A stretch of DNA of 64,000 bases from Actinernus sp. WN-2022. Its lineage: Eukaryota; Cnidaria; Anthozoa; Actiniaria; Actinernidae. Location of the stretch: contig JAOWCC010000936.1 in assembly GCA_030867875.1 (NCBI GenBank), forward strand, positions 75,363,032 through 75,427,031, in the 5' to 3' direction. Position 1 is the first letter of the stretch. Every line of letters begins with the position of its first letter. The notes beneath the pieces are model-generated. The model was not told where the DNA came from. It made no database searches and worked only from the letters and a program-made list of their open reading frames with translations. A program made the translations under genes and the position numbers. Positions 1 through 11,151 of the stretch are shown here, piece after piece.

Positions 1-1704
1 CTTTGAATGTCTAAGTCTCAGTACGTAGTCCGAGTGCTGGTATAATTTAGCGCCCGCCTTCAGTTGCCTCTTCAGGATGAGTAATGTCTGCGCAAGAGAT
101 AGGTATTCGTAATCCATGGAATAATATAAAAAGGTGCTAATTGTAGTATTGTTTGAATCGTCCACGTCATTGGCTTAAACATCTAAATCTACCAAAACCT
201 GAAGAAGAATATCATTTTCCAGGAGCCCATAACCAGGAGCGTCCATCCTCATACTAGGCCAATGTCACAGCGTTTTCATAAGTTAGGTTATTTTTAGAAC
301 GGCTTCCCACTATTGTTGAGTTGCAATTATTACTAAGGGAATAAAATCACAAAAGCGTAGCAGCCATGTTGTTTGGTATAACAGTAGCTAATGAGCCGTC
401 TTTTATCTCTCCCCCCCCCCCCCCCGTGCAACCCACAAATTGGCGGGAGAAATAATCTAAAAATAGACCAACTTATAGAAACGCGACGCCTACATATCAC
501 GGTGTTTGCACTGGTATGTATTATGACCGAGAGTAAAATGAAATGTGGCATAAAACCTACGAAACGTACCTCAAACAAGAATACCGTCCGATGGCAAAAT
601 CTATCAGCGCCAGGAGGTCAACAAATCGACAAAGAAATGCAGATATAAACACGCAATGATTTCAACCTCACCGTACCTTAATTCAGAATATCCTGAGCCT
701 GTTGGAAGGCTTTCGCACGGTGAAGTTAAATAAAACATTAAACTGCTTACATTTGAGAGATGGGACTCCAAATTTGAGAGAAATTTCCTCGCGGGTCGAC
801 CATCTTGATTTACTGTATTAAATTATGTGAATAAATTAACCTGGAGACTGTTACGTGACCAGCACAGTGCAATCTGATTGGTGGTGAACTTGAAATTTAA
901 TACATGGGAACAAAGAAAAGATAACCGCATGGGTCAAAAGTCAAACTTTTGTTGAACCAAACAAAACAACAACAAAAAAAAACCGCTTGCATTTTAAGAC
1001 TCGGTGCTGCCACAGGCAGCCCGAGTAAATATAAGAAATCATGCACCAGGGAGAATTCGGGTTTATTGATTACGTGAGCATGAAATGTGACAGCGTCTAA
1101 TGTTGATGCTCATGACGTCATTTTACTTGTATTTTACATCGAATTTGACGATAGAGACTCGACCAGTATAGACTGTGAAATAATTTATATTTTAATGTAC
1201 AGCTTACTATTCATTAAACAGAACATCTCGAGACTGTACAGATGTATATAGTTGAAGTAACATCATCAGTATGAGGTTACACAGCTTCAATGTACAGCAT
1301 AACTATTCATTAAACAGAACATCTCGACAGTGTACATATGTACATAGTCACATAGTCTTAATATATTTATTTACAAAGCAGTGGTGATATTTAATTGATA
1401 ACGATGTGCCACAAAGGCTCTCGAGGTCCTGTTGTGCCTCCGCTTCCACATGTTTTATGGAATAGGACATTTGCACGATGGTGTCATGTGACTACATTGT
1501 GTTTTGACATTTGTGACTTGACATCAAAACACGCCAAATTATGTTCTCTAATGTCTGTACAATCCAGAAAACCTTCTTAACAAGATGAATAAAATTAAAG
1601 CTGAAAATTAATGAAAGTTTTGTAAGACATCTCTGACCAGTCCCCTTCTCCTATTTTAGCGTATAAAGTCATTCCGTTTGTTTTCCCGAGTTGAATGATT
1701 CTTG
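1..1704. other. noncoding stretch upstream of the window's first gene
   Basis: I see no convincing coding region here. Short open frames around 333-648 run through a run of about 15 cytosines at 411-425 and resemble no family I know. The stretch lies 3' of the minus-strand GPCR gene, so its right end may hold that gene's 3' UTR and downstream sequence. A short direct repeat within it is listed separately. Confidence 0.6.
1199..1350. repeat. two imperfect direct copies of about 55 bp
   Basis: Two copies of a block containing ATTCATTAAACAGAACATCT begin near 1205 and 1303, followed in both by a related TGTACA-rich stretch. It is a simple local duplication with no coding potential. Confidence 0.6.
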
Positions 1705-2694
1705 TTATTCACCCATTGCATGTGGGCGTCTGCGAAGAATGGGACCGAGTGCAATAGCAGGCTGTTGTCCATGGTTACGGTCACGTGAACACTTGCGTAG
1801 CAACGTAACAACTGCTCGTCTGAAGTCCTGTATTCTTATGGCGTAGATAAGCGGGTTTATAAACGAGTTTGTGTAGTGCAAGAACTTAACAATGAGGAAG
1901 TTATTTAACGAAATCCCTACTCTGGCATAGACTGAACTTAAACTGACGACAGTGAACGGTAACCATGTTATGAGTGACGTCACCGTGACGATGAACAGCG
2001 TTATGGCCAACTTTTTTTCTCGTTGCTGGTTTCTAGTAGAGTGACCAACATGTGCAGTCTGCAGACTATTTCTCTTAAAGATAACGAACACAATCGTGTA
2101 TGAAAAGATAATGATAAGAAGTAGTACAAGAAGTATTGTATATAAAATAATGATACGGACATCGTATCGGGAATGATCGTGAAGTGTCAGATTTAAACCT
2201 GCTATCAAGGCTGACAATACCCACGTGGCACTAATGACGTATCCGTACATCCGAGCTGCACTTGTACTACGATGACGTAATGGCCAAACGGTGGCACGCA
2301 TGCGCTCTAGTGAGATGAAGGTAAGATTGACAATGGATGACAAACCAAAAGATATGTCTAAAAAGCCATACGCACGATTTAAAGAAGGAATATCGCACCA
2401 TAAGGAGGTAAAAACACCAACCAGGCACGAGTACATTGGAACTGGAAACATGCCAACCAGAAGATCAGCTACTGATAGGTTGATGGGAAGGTACATACTG
2501 CGCTTGCGCAGATGATTGTTGATGGTGAATGTGATGATAGTCAATGTATTGCTGATAACAATAAATAGAGCCTGCACTGCAAACACTGTACACCATACCA
2601 CGCCAGTAGTGAACAGTTCACCTTGTCCAGTAGATGATGTATTATTCATAACAGTATGTTTACATGTACGGTCAGTAGACTGGTTGAACTGCAA
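1705..2694 (-). CDS. rhodopsin-class (class A) G-protein-coupled receptor, intronless
   Basis: A 329-residue seven-transmembrane receptor in one uninterrupted frame. From N to C it shows: N-glycosylation sites in a short extracellular tail (NQS, NNTS); TM1 ending in the SNTLTII segment; TM2 with LSVADLLVG; a cysteine in front of TM3 (LWCDIPS); ERM in place of the usual DRY at the end of TM3; a basic intracellular loop 3; TM6 with TWLPF (CWxP-like); and TM7 with NPLIYAIRIQDFRRA, a canonical NPxxY plus helix 8. It would act in the plasma membrane and couple to G proteins; the ligand cannot be told. Single-exon receptors of this general adenosine/melatonin/amine-like look are expanded in cnidarians (known from the family; the assignment is inferred). 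Two methionines, at residues 1 and 16, could start the protein, and a local duplication overlaps this N-terminal coding region. A TM7 fragment of a close paralogue lies near 60.5 kb. Confidence 0.88.
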   Translation of the reverse strand: MQFNQSTDRTCKHTVMNNTSSTGQGELFTTGVVWCTVFAVQALFIVISNTLTIITFTINNHLRKRSMYLPINLSVADLLVGMFPVPMYSCLVGVFTSLWCDIPSLNRAYGFLDISFGLSSIVNLTFISLERMRATVWPLRHRSTSAARMYGYVISATWVLSALIAGLNLTLHDHSRYDVRIIILYTILLVLLLIIIFSYTIVFVIFKRNSLQTAHVGHSTRNQQREKKLAITLFIVTVTSLITWLPFTVVSLSSVYARVGISLNNFLIVKFLHYTNSFINPLIYAIRIQDFRRAVVTLLRKCSRDRNHGQQPAIALGPILRRRPHAMGE

Positions 2695-2757
2695 ACACTA
2701 CATGTATACCATACCACACCAGTAGTGAACAGTTCACCTTGTCCAGTAGATGATGTA
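2578..2757. repeat. direct duplication of about 65 bp over the GPCR N-terminus
   Basis: Copies at 2578-2641 and 2689-2757 share the segment holding CAGTAGTGAACAGTTCACCT and CCAGTAGATGATGTA with a few differences. The left copy codes for the start of the receptor (the MNNTSSTGQGE region); the right copy is upstream of the start codon. The duplication may have moved or created the upstream start. Confidence 0.8.
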
Positions 2758-3360
2758 CGGTTTCTTAATCCTGGATGGTGTAGTGACGTGTATTCTTCGT
2801 TTAACAATGCGTGTTGTTCAAGGGATAATCTGCATTACAGAGGAAATATATTCGTTGGTGTTTGAAAAAGATTTTAAATGTTTTAACAGACAGTTTTGTC
2901 GAATTATTTTCTGTTAAATCAAACTAATTGGTGTTTAATGGAAAGCTAAAACCAGAAGAGCCATAAAGTGGGTGGTTAAAGTATGGGGAATGTGGACTAC
3001 TTTACTAAAGTATAATATGGACACCGCCCTAGAACAATAGAGTAAGAAGTGGTTTGCTAACTCTAAAAGGAGCTCTAAAAGAAAATAGTGATGTATCTGA
3101 TATCTGTGATCATGATATATAGTGGTGATTGGAATGGAGGCATATTGGCCGAGTTCGTTTTGTATGCCACTGGCTACCAGAGGGGTGAGGTGGTGGGGAA
3201 AGTGAAGGGAGTACCTTGAGCGGACCGAGTCCACTCTAGAAATTATTTCCTCTCGGTGAACACATTGTTATTTTGGAAAGTATATGATTTAATAGATATC
3301 CGGCGAGGCAAGAACTCTTTTTACCACTCTTTAATTTAGCTGTGCCAATAAAACTGACTT

Positions 3361-3470
3361 TAGCCTGGGAAAACCTGAGCCGACTCTTATCGCTCTCCCC
3401 GCGAAAGAGACGTCTGGTCTCTTTCGCGGAGATCGGGAGAGCGATAAGAGTCGGTTGTTTTTTCAGGCTA
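3361..3470. repeat. 110-bp near-perfect hairpin (MITE-like)
   Basis: Long inverted arms meet around 3415: CGACTCTTATCGCTCTCC and GCGAAAGAGAC on the left are matched by GTCTCTTTCGC and GGGAGAGCGATAAGAGTCG on the right. The outer ends read TAGCCTG and CAGGCTA. No clear target-site duplication is visible. The TAGCCTG terminus is shared with the larger element at 14594-15130. Confidence 0.8.
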
Positions 3471-3473
3471 ATA

Positions 3474-5700
3474 AAACCTTGAAAACTGTGCCTAACAGAT
3501 TCTTACAACAAGGGAAAATCGGATATGAAAGTGTAACTTTACGCGAGAAAAACCACCCACTGATATCAGTTAATAATAAAAGTACGTCGAGTGCACATGT
3601 TTGTAACAAGCAGCTTTGTCTGTAGTTACTAACATGAATTCTCATTCACGAGACATTTTTCTAATGGTGTTATTGTTTTCTCTTTTTGTGTTTTTTCCTC
3701 TTTGGGGGTGGGGAGAAGAGAGGAGAGTGCATGATCTCAAAAACTATTGATCTCGCCACAAAGTAGAGTTATTTTAGATTTAGTGTGACAGAACGCGTAG
3801 TGTTAATTACCTCTGAACCGTCCGGTACTTTTTCAGCATTAACTCTAAAAAATGTTTTTAGCACCTAAATGTTTACTGTCTATAGCTCTCTGTTTTTCAA
3901 GGTAAATGAAATGTTCATAATGCAGTAAAATAACAATAAACTTACCTATATTTCCGTCAATCTCTATACCGTAGTCGTAGAACACTTACCGTTTTGACTA
4001 AAGTGTGGTCTGATAGTGATTGAAGAGTTACTGTAGAGATGGTTTTTGCTGCTTGGTACGTTAATCAGGCTGAGCTCGAGGGCGGAGCTACCTTTTTTGG
4101 CTAATTTCATTGGACGATAGACGATCAGTTTGCCTACTTCTGACAGCGATTGACGTCCGTCTTGTTGAAACTCCAGTCTGTTTTATCCTGTGAATAGTGA
4201 CACTTTTTTCTAATTAAAAGTAATGTATTTATTTATAGATCATATTTCGTCCATCAAACTTGAACCTACAATACTCATTGTCTCAAAATGTTAAATTTTA
4301 TAAAACTGTCTAGGTTGTTAGAATCGAATTCTGAATTTGTCGTCAACAACATGTAATGTTTGCAATCTTGTACGTTTGGTTCCAGCTTTAAGTAATGAAT
4401 ATACAGTTTATGAATATTCGAGGAACTGAAATTCACCTGTCTAATTGATAACTTATAATGAATGGTGCGTACATTTGTGTAATCTAATCGACATGGATAA
4501 ACAGCAGTATAAGCAAACAAATTAAGTACTCCCTGTATTTTTTCCCGCTTAAAAATATAACGAGATGTTCTTCCCTTGTTTACTGTGTTAGGACTGAAAG
4601 TTTGCTTAGATGTTGATTAAAATTCGGGTTCTATAGCAGAAAAGTGAATTGTTATTTATTAAAGAAAGAAAAAACGAGAAAACTGAATTGCCAGAGTAAG
4701 GTCTTCCTTTAATAGTAATGGTATATTTAAATGTATATCAATTCTGATCCAGGCAGCTGCACAGAGTCCAGTGTTCCGTCAGTCTGTGAATTAATTTCAG
4801 ACTCTTGTTCTCGTAATCGGTTATGTTCATATTACAGCAGGGTTGAAGTAAAACAACATAATAACTCTAGCTATTTATTTTCTCCTAGCTCCTGTCGTTT
4901 TTGCAGATCTGCATAGTTACGTTCTTCTCCGTTCCTCTTTTGCGCGATTAAAAAGTAAATCAAATAAACGATAAATAAAATAAGGACGTCTTTTGAACCA
5001 GTATAGACTTCCTCTTCCTCTAGCTCCCCTGCTGTAGATAAGAACAGTTCACTGTCAACGATACCAATTTTACTGCCGAATATATATCTAGCTTTTTCAG
5101 CTTTCTCTCACTAACATGTTTTGTACACTTCAAGATTACAGTAGCGGATTGACTTATCCTGAAAACCCGTCTTTCTACTGCTCGTAACCCATAATGCCCT
5201 GGGATCTATTTATTTATTCAGTAAGTGTCAAGGAGTCTTTTTCTTTTCTCTACTGTGGCTTACTGCATGTGGGTCCTAAAATGTAATATTACTCCTAGTG
5301 ACTAGCACTCTCTCTGGCTTCCAATTAAAGTGCGGCCCTTCACTGACATTGTGTTGTTGTGTTTCATTGTGTTTGCGATGATTCAGGGCTGTTTTCGGGG
5401 TTCCATTTTCCGAGGCCTCGAACCGATCCCTCGCCAAAGTTCCCCAAAAGTACACTAAAGTAGAGACACGTACCATAGCTTGTAAGTATTTCAAAAGGAG
5501 GGATTAATTACTACCCCCTGTGATTAATTCAGGGTAAAGGAGGTTACAAATATTCATCATTTCACACTGATCCACCGTTATGTGTGTTTTACAGTACACA
5601 TGGAGTTATATATTTTGTATAATAAGAAGCCCGCCGCTAATAAATGAGGCTAGCTGTAACAGTGACATGCAAATCCACGAGGTGGCTCTTCAGTGGCTAT
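3474..5700. other. noncoding stretch, nothing recognised
   Basis: AT-rich sequence with only short, unconvincing open frames (for example near 4275-4520, 4731-4916 and 5276-5494). I see no protein motif, RNA gene or repeat boundary that I can support. It lies 5' of the minus-strand GPCR (2758 onward), so the receptor's promoter may be in its left part, but no element can be pointed to. Confidence 0.5.
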
Positions 5701-5702
5701 TT

Positions 5703-5995
5703 GGGGATGCAGGTTGGCGCAGTGGTAAAACAGTCGCCTCTCACCGCTGCGCGGTCCTGGGTTCGATTCCCGGCTCGGGCACCATATGTGAGTTAGATTT
5801 GTTGTTAATTCCTTATCTGCATTCGAGGGTTTTTCTCCGGTTTTCCTCCCTCCGTAAAAATCAATCGTGAGTCGAGACAATATAGTGTGTCCAAAACAGT
5901 TACTGTAGAGGGGGGTATGTGAGGAGTAAAACCATGCAGCCCCCCTCCAGCTGTAAGCTGTAAGGTCCTGTAATACCAAGCCTGATATAACAAAT
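5703..5995 (+). mobile_element. tRNA-derived SINE
   Basis: The 5' part looks like a tRNA: a box A-like TGGCGCAGTGGT at about 5714 and a box B-like GGTTCGATTCC at about 5760, spaced as in an RNA polymerase III internal promoter. The tRNA-like head is followed by an unrelated body with a GTTTTTCTCCGGTTTTCCTCC-like stretch (typical of invertebrate SINEs from memory) and an AT-rich end near 5995. The exact 3' end and target duplication are not resolved. Confidence 0.7.
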
Positions 5996-6566
5996 AATAA
6001 TTATGTTTTACTATTTTTTTATTCAGCAATGTACTCAATTTTTAGCGGTAAACCTGAAACGCCGTAAAAAGGTTCACTTTGACACTAGACTAGACTGTTG
6101 ATGGAAAATACTATGGTAAAAAGAGCTTCAATTCGAACTGAAAAGAGGTAAGAGAAGACGACACCCAGAGTAAGGCATCTGCCATTTAATAAAATCGGTT
6201 TAATTCAAATTTATATTAATTTTGATCTAAACAGCTGCATGGATTATCATCTTACAGTTCACTGTAAAAATACTAATTAACAACTATATCCTGCACGATC
6301 ACGCGGAATAGGCCTGATGTACACACCAAGCATTATTTTGGGCACGGAACTTCGAAATTTTATGTACACGTGGCCAAAATTACCAGCACGGCAACTCTAA
6401 TTTTTCTCAGTCTTGTCACAGGTTTCCTACCCTGGTTCCAGAGGCCACAGTGACCGACGTAACCGAGTGGACCTGGGGTCGATAACCAGATGAACGCATG
6501 CATCGCTTCGCGATCCGTCTCTTCATAGGCGGACTCGTCGCTTCGCGACTCGCAACTTTCGAGCCT

Positions 6567-6934
6567 CTGGTAACCCACACCGCGGCAAAACGTTACGCGC
6601 ATGCGTATTTGCTATTTCTTGTCGGCGCGCGGCCGCCCCCAGTTTCCCGCGAAACCTGAAATGAAACAACAGGCACATACCCGTGATTTTAAAATTTCTG
6701 CTTAAAAGTGTCCATTGTGAACTGTTTTGTCAAAAAATAAGAAAACTACTTAAAAGCTAAGCCTAAAACTTTAACAGGTTGAAGTTTTCTTAATTTGTAA
6801 TTCACTGTGAGTTTACTAAGTTATAAAATTATTTACTAAAAAAGTTGAAACCCTCGGTAATTTGTATTTGATAGCAGAGCCTTCGTTCTTTTGGCCAGCG
6901 GAGCATACCGTTTTGCCGCGGTGTGCTGGTAACC
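6567..6934. mobile_element. MULE-type MITE, copy 1 (element 6576-6925)
   Basis: A 350-bp element with terminal inverted repeats CACACCGCGGCAAAACG and CGTTTTGCCGCGGTGTG, flanked on both sides by the 9-bp direct repeat CTGGTAACC (6567-6575 and 6926-6934). Nine-base target duplications are the hallmark of Mutator-like elements. There is no coding capacity, so it is non-autonomous. A nearly identical second copy lies at 14720-15070, also with a 9-bp duplication. Confidence 0.9.
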
Positions 6935-7924
6935 AGGGTACAGGTTTCCCAGACTCCCGCTTATTAGTCTGTTGGGTTACCTGTGGTTTATCGATTACTT
7001 TCATAACGATCTCAGAAGAGTTTATATAATTGCTCCGTGTGAATTCTCTTTTCCGATTCCTACGAACTAAATCTTCAATAATAAAATATTGATACTTAAT
7101 GAAGTTGTGAGAGTGGTTTTAGAGCCGCGGCCAACGGTCAAAATTTTGAATCTACAACCTTAGCCATTTAAGTACGGACCGCTCGACAAAATAAGGCTAT
7201 TTAGAACACTGAACGAACTCCTCTGAGAAGATCGCCGGTATTTTTTATGACTTCGCTTGTCCCCCTCCCCCTTCACAATGGCAACATTTCGGTCTTCTCG
7301 AAAACCAACATTGAAATGGGGGAGGGGGATTGTGTTAAAAATAGCCGGAAATTGCTGAAGAGGTCCGACTTAAATGGCAGGGGTTGTCTGAGCGAACGGC
7401 ACCCACGTCCAGGGCATTTAATTAGCATTAGTAGATTGTGCCAGCTTTTTTGAGCCGTCTTTGTCTCTAAATGGGCACCAAATGAAATTCTTAATATGAC
7501 CATACATACAGTGACGGCATACCTATATGACGTCATAAAAGTAGGGGGGAGGGGTGGCGTGCATATGAAAAAAAATTAGAATTACGGCTTTAAAAAATGA
7601 AATTCTAAAATTAAATACATTTTTACTAAATTTATTAATACCGCCCACATTTACGATTTCAAAGTCACAATAGCTTGTGAATATTCATTTTTTAAAGCCG
7701 TGCATGCGCCAAAATTTGAAACGGCTAACGAATTTTCGATCACGACTCATATCAGCTGTGTTAATAATGCCGCGAGCTTGAGGGCCGAATTCAGCGAACA
7801 ATATATCTACTGACTTATAGTAGGGCCGACACTGAGAAATTTCCCAACAGAGAAAGCTTTCCCCAAGCCGTTATCGAAGATGGGAGCAAAATAACCACAA
7901 GGTTTTTCAAGGTTATTCTCGGTG

Positions 7925-8426
7925 TTTTGCCGAACTTCTTTTCTTCCAGCGTTAGCGTGACATATAGTTGGTGTAACGTGACAACGGTTCACCATACGAT
8001 TCACCAATCTATTCGATAATGCTGACCAAAGCCGAAGGAAATTCTCTCTTAAACCAATTTGCATCGCTAACACATCCCGAATATTTTGCAATTCCGTATT
8101 ATGAATGACTCTAGCGAAAATAGTCGCGCACTGTGACACGGTTCGCATGGTGAACCGTTGCAATAAAAAAAACATACTTAACTTTTCTTTCAAACTACGG
8201 TTCACCATGTGAAACGTGTCGGAGTGCGCGAAAATGTTCGCTAGAAGCTTTAATAATACAGAAATGTAACATATACCGGATCTGTTAGCGATGTAAATTG
8301 GTTTAAGAGAGAATTTCCAGCGGCTTTGGTCAGCATTATCAAATAGATTGGTGTATGGTGAACCGTTGTCACGTTACACCAACTATATATGTCACGCTAA
8401 CGCTGGAAGAAAACAAGTTCGGCAAA
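7925..8426. repeat. 500-bp imperfect palindrome (foldback)
   Basis: Arms of about 235 bp (7925-8163 and 8190-8426) are inverted copies: TTTGCCGAACTT...CTTCCAGCGTTAGCGTGACA on the left returns in reverse at the right, as does GACAACGGTTCACCAT. The centre is near 8176. The arms differ by scattered substitutions and small gaps. Short open frames inside it are by-products. It is most likely a foldback DNA element; a transcript would form a long hairpin. Confidence 0.85.
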
Positions 8427-10510
8427 GCTCCAAGAGCACGCTGGTACAGCAAGCTGCTCGCCCTCAAAGATATTTGAGAGTGAAATGAAAAACTCTCCAA
8501 TGAACTTGCATCATCTCTGTTTCGATCTCCTCCAACACACCTCCGCGAACTAAGGTCAGTTCTTCTTTTCCGGTACAAAGTGTCGGTGTTTCCTTCGTCA
8601 AGGCAATGTCAAACCTTCAAAGTGCTTTCCGAAGGAGTGTAGGGTCTCAGACGGCTCCAGTGAAATGTACAACCCGTGTCGCGACATATGTTGCAGGTTT
8701 AAAATCTCCCTCTCTCCCTCCGAGCTTGTTATCTATTTGTAAATGTCAATTCCCCACAGCCTAGTATCGCAAGGTACAACTCGATTTATTTTCTTTTTTT
8801 GAATAATGCCAGAAGTCCATAACATGCATGGACCTCTGATAAGGCTACCTATTAATTACAGCTTCATAAAAAAGGGTTTATATCTATTTGACTGAATTAT
8901 TTATTGTAATTACAAGTAAAATATTTGGATACGCCCTCGGAAATGTTTTTCTCCCGGGGTATCGGGCTTTTTCATAAAATTTCCAATTGACAAGCCCACC
9001 CGTGTTCCCACCATGCAAGTGCCTACTACCGCCTCTCATTTTGAGCTGTTTTCGTTAAATTCCCTGGACGTTATCAACAACAAGAGGCCCTGAGTGGCCT
9101 TAACTCGGGCCATCTATAGCATGTACTGCATGGAGTTCTAGCATAATTGTGTCAACATGATTTGTGCTAGAGTAGCCAGAGAATTGGTTCTCTACTGATG
9201 CTCTTGTCTGTCAAATGTCAATGCCCCACGTATTCCAGGGGGGAGGGGGTTAGGTTAGGGTATGCCTGGGGGGGGGAGGGGGTTGGAAATGATAGAGCCA
9301 TAATACACACACAACACACACACACATACATGTTGTGCATGTACATTTCAGCCACAATTTCCCTCAATTCTGTAGTTTAATATTACTTTCTTTTCAATAT
9401 TATTGTTCCTTGAGGGTCGTTAAAATTACAAAAAAAACTTGGTATGGGTGTTGTTGATTGAAGTGCAATGGTTATTTGAGTAGTCTGCACGATATTGAGT
9501 CACTCAAATTTGATGAATTGTAATTATATCAGGTGCAGTACAACTATGAGAAATCAAGCAAGTTAGAACAACAAATTCCACATAATGTTGCTATTCATTG
9601 TGAATAGTTAGGTAATGTCATTCTACATGTGAAATAAAGTCATTTAATTGTAATTCTCAATTATTAACAAACCAGTGGAGACGGCTGACATTCAGGCTAA
9701 ATTCTCAATACAATATTTTCGATTGAGATCATAAACTACAGACCACCATTTTCTAGTATTAGTGAGCTGCCACTGTGCTAGTGCTCATTTTCTACATCTT
9801 GAAGGAGAATGAAACTTATAATGGCAGGCCACAAATAAACATGCAATGTCCACTCTTTTTATATCATTGGGGTCGCAGCAAGATTAATTTTCATTCCCAA
9901 ATAATTCGTAAAAGTACTCGTACCCCTGATCATGACCGAGTGAAAGTGACGATGCTGACATTAAGAACTGAGGAACAACAACAACAATTACATTTATTTT
10001 CTCATAAGATGATGGAAATGTTTACGAGTAATAAGGCATAATAAGAAATACAATGATGACAAGGTAGGTCCTTAAGGTAACCTTAGGGTTATCTTAAGCC
10101 AGGACCACCTCAGATGGGAACCACTGAAACAAGATCTAGCTTGCATGGATATCTTCTAACTTTGATCCTTGTAATTTATTTTATTATTTAATTTCTATGA
10201 AAGATGAAAATATTTTGAAGGTTAGCAGTTCATTCATTAAAGACATTATTGATAAGTATAATGAAATTGTAAATTGACATAACGTCCGTTATCAATCTTG
10301 TTATTATTTCTTCCCCTATTTTTATAACGCTTATCCCATTCTATATATATCTTAAACACATAGTTTTATTATTATTTTTATTTTATTTTATTGGGTTTAT
10401 ACCGATGTACACGTTGTTTGTATCAAGGTTCCAATAAATAAGTATTGTATTGTATCGGTATATCACGAGAGGACGCATCGGGGTGTATCTGCAAGTACCT
10501 CTAAGGACTG
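8427..10510. other. noncoding stretch with simple repeats and a possible LINE tail
   Basis: No gene is visible. There are G-rich runs near 9238-9285, an (AC)n microsatellite at 9305-9328, and a TATTGTATTGTATCGG-type end near 10440-10458 after an ATTTTATTTTATT stretch, which looks like the 3' tail of an old LINE. I cannot trace any reverse transcriptase sequence upstream of that tail. Confidence 0.4.
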
Positions 10511-10519
10511 ACTAGTTAA

Positions 10520-10900
10520 ACTGCCTAAACGTCGTTGCGTTCCGGGCTTTTGAACTTGCTATCATCATCACGCATTATTCTAAGCCTGCGTCGCATCAAA
10601 GGTTTAGTTCGGATGTGGCGCGGGCTAAACTTTTGCTCGGCTTGTGACTAGATAAATGATCTAAACGTTGCGTGGCTGAATCGCTTTGTGTCCCGGGCTT
10701 CGGAACTTACTTGTTTTATGAACCAGTTAACTTAAACGTGGATGAATCGCTTTGCGTCACGAGACTCGGAGCTTACTATACTGAGTTAAAACCTAAACCG
10801 GCGTAGCTGAATCTCCTGTGTCCCGTACTTCGGAACTTACTGAGTTTAAAGAACGTTAATCTAAACGTGGCTTTGCGTCCCGTGCTTTGAAGCAGATTTC
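10520..10900. repeat. degenerate tandem array, unit about 75-85 bp
   Basis: About five diverged units share a core like TAAACGTGGCTGAATCGCTT followed by TGCGTCCCGGGCTTCGGAACT. The units vary in length and have many substitutions, as in an old minisatellite. Confidence 0.6.
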
Positions 10901-11006
10901 CGGTTCAATAACACGGAATAAAACGATGCTTATCAATAAAGAATTCAAAATCGGCCCGTACTGCCGATCGGAGAAGTAAGCTAAATGCCAGAGGCAGAGC
11001 TCTGGT

Positions 11007-11125
11007 GGATCAGGTGTAGTTTACGACTCCACTTGACGAGAGTCGTAAACTTTAGAGTCGCAAACTACACGGTGTAGCTTACGACTCCCGCTTTGTCAAG
11101 TGGAGTCGTAAACTATACCTGATCC
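11007..11125. repeat. 119-bp inverted-repeat element beside kinase copy A
   Basis: The left arm GGATCAGGTGTAGTTTACGA with CTCCACTTGAC is mirrored at the right as GTCAAGTGGAGTCGTAAAC with TATACCTGATCC. A partial version follows kinase copy B at about 59348-59390, so the element was there before the kinase region was duplicated. Confidence 0.75.
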
Positions 11126-11151
11126 CGCTCTGGCAGTTACTAATGGCTACA

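Noticed and set aside
411..425. Regulatory meaning of the C run (and of the G runs at 25153-25170 and 59558-59575)
   Set aside because: Simple homopolymers, prone to sequencing and assembly error; no further signal around them.
5714..5785. Functional tRNA gene
   Set aside because: Box A and box B are good, but the cloverleaf stems do not pair well and the sequence continues into a SINE body. The same reasoning applies to the tRNA-like sequences near 16.1, 58.9 and 60.8 kb.
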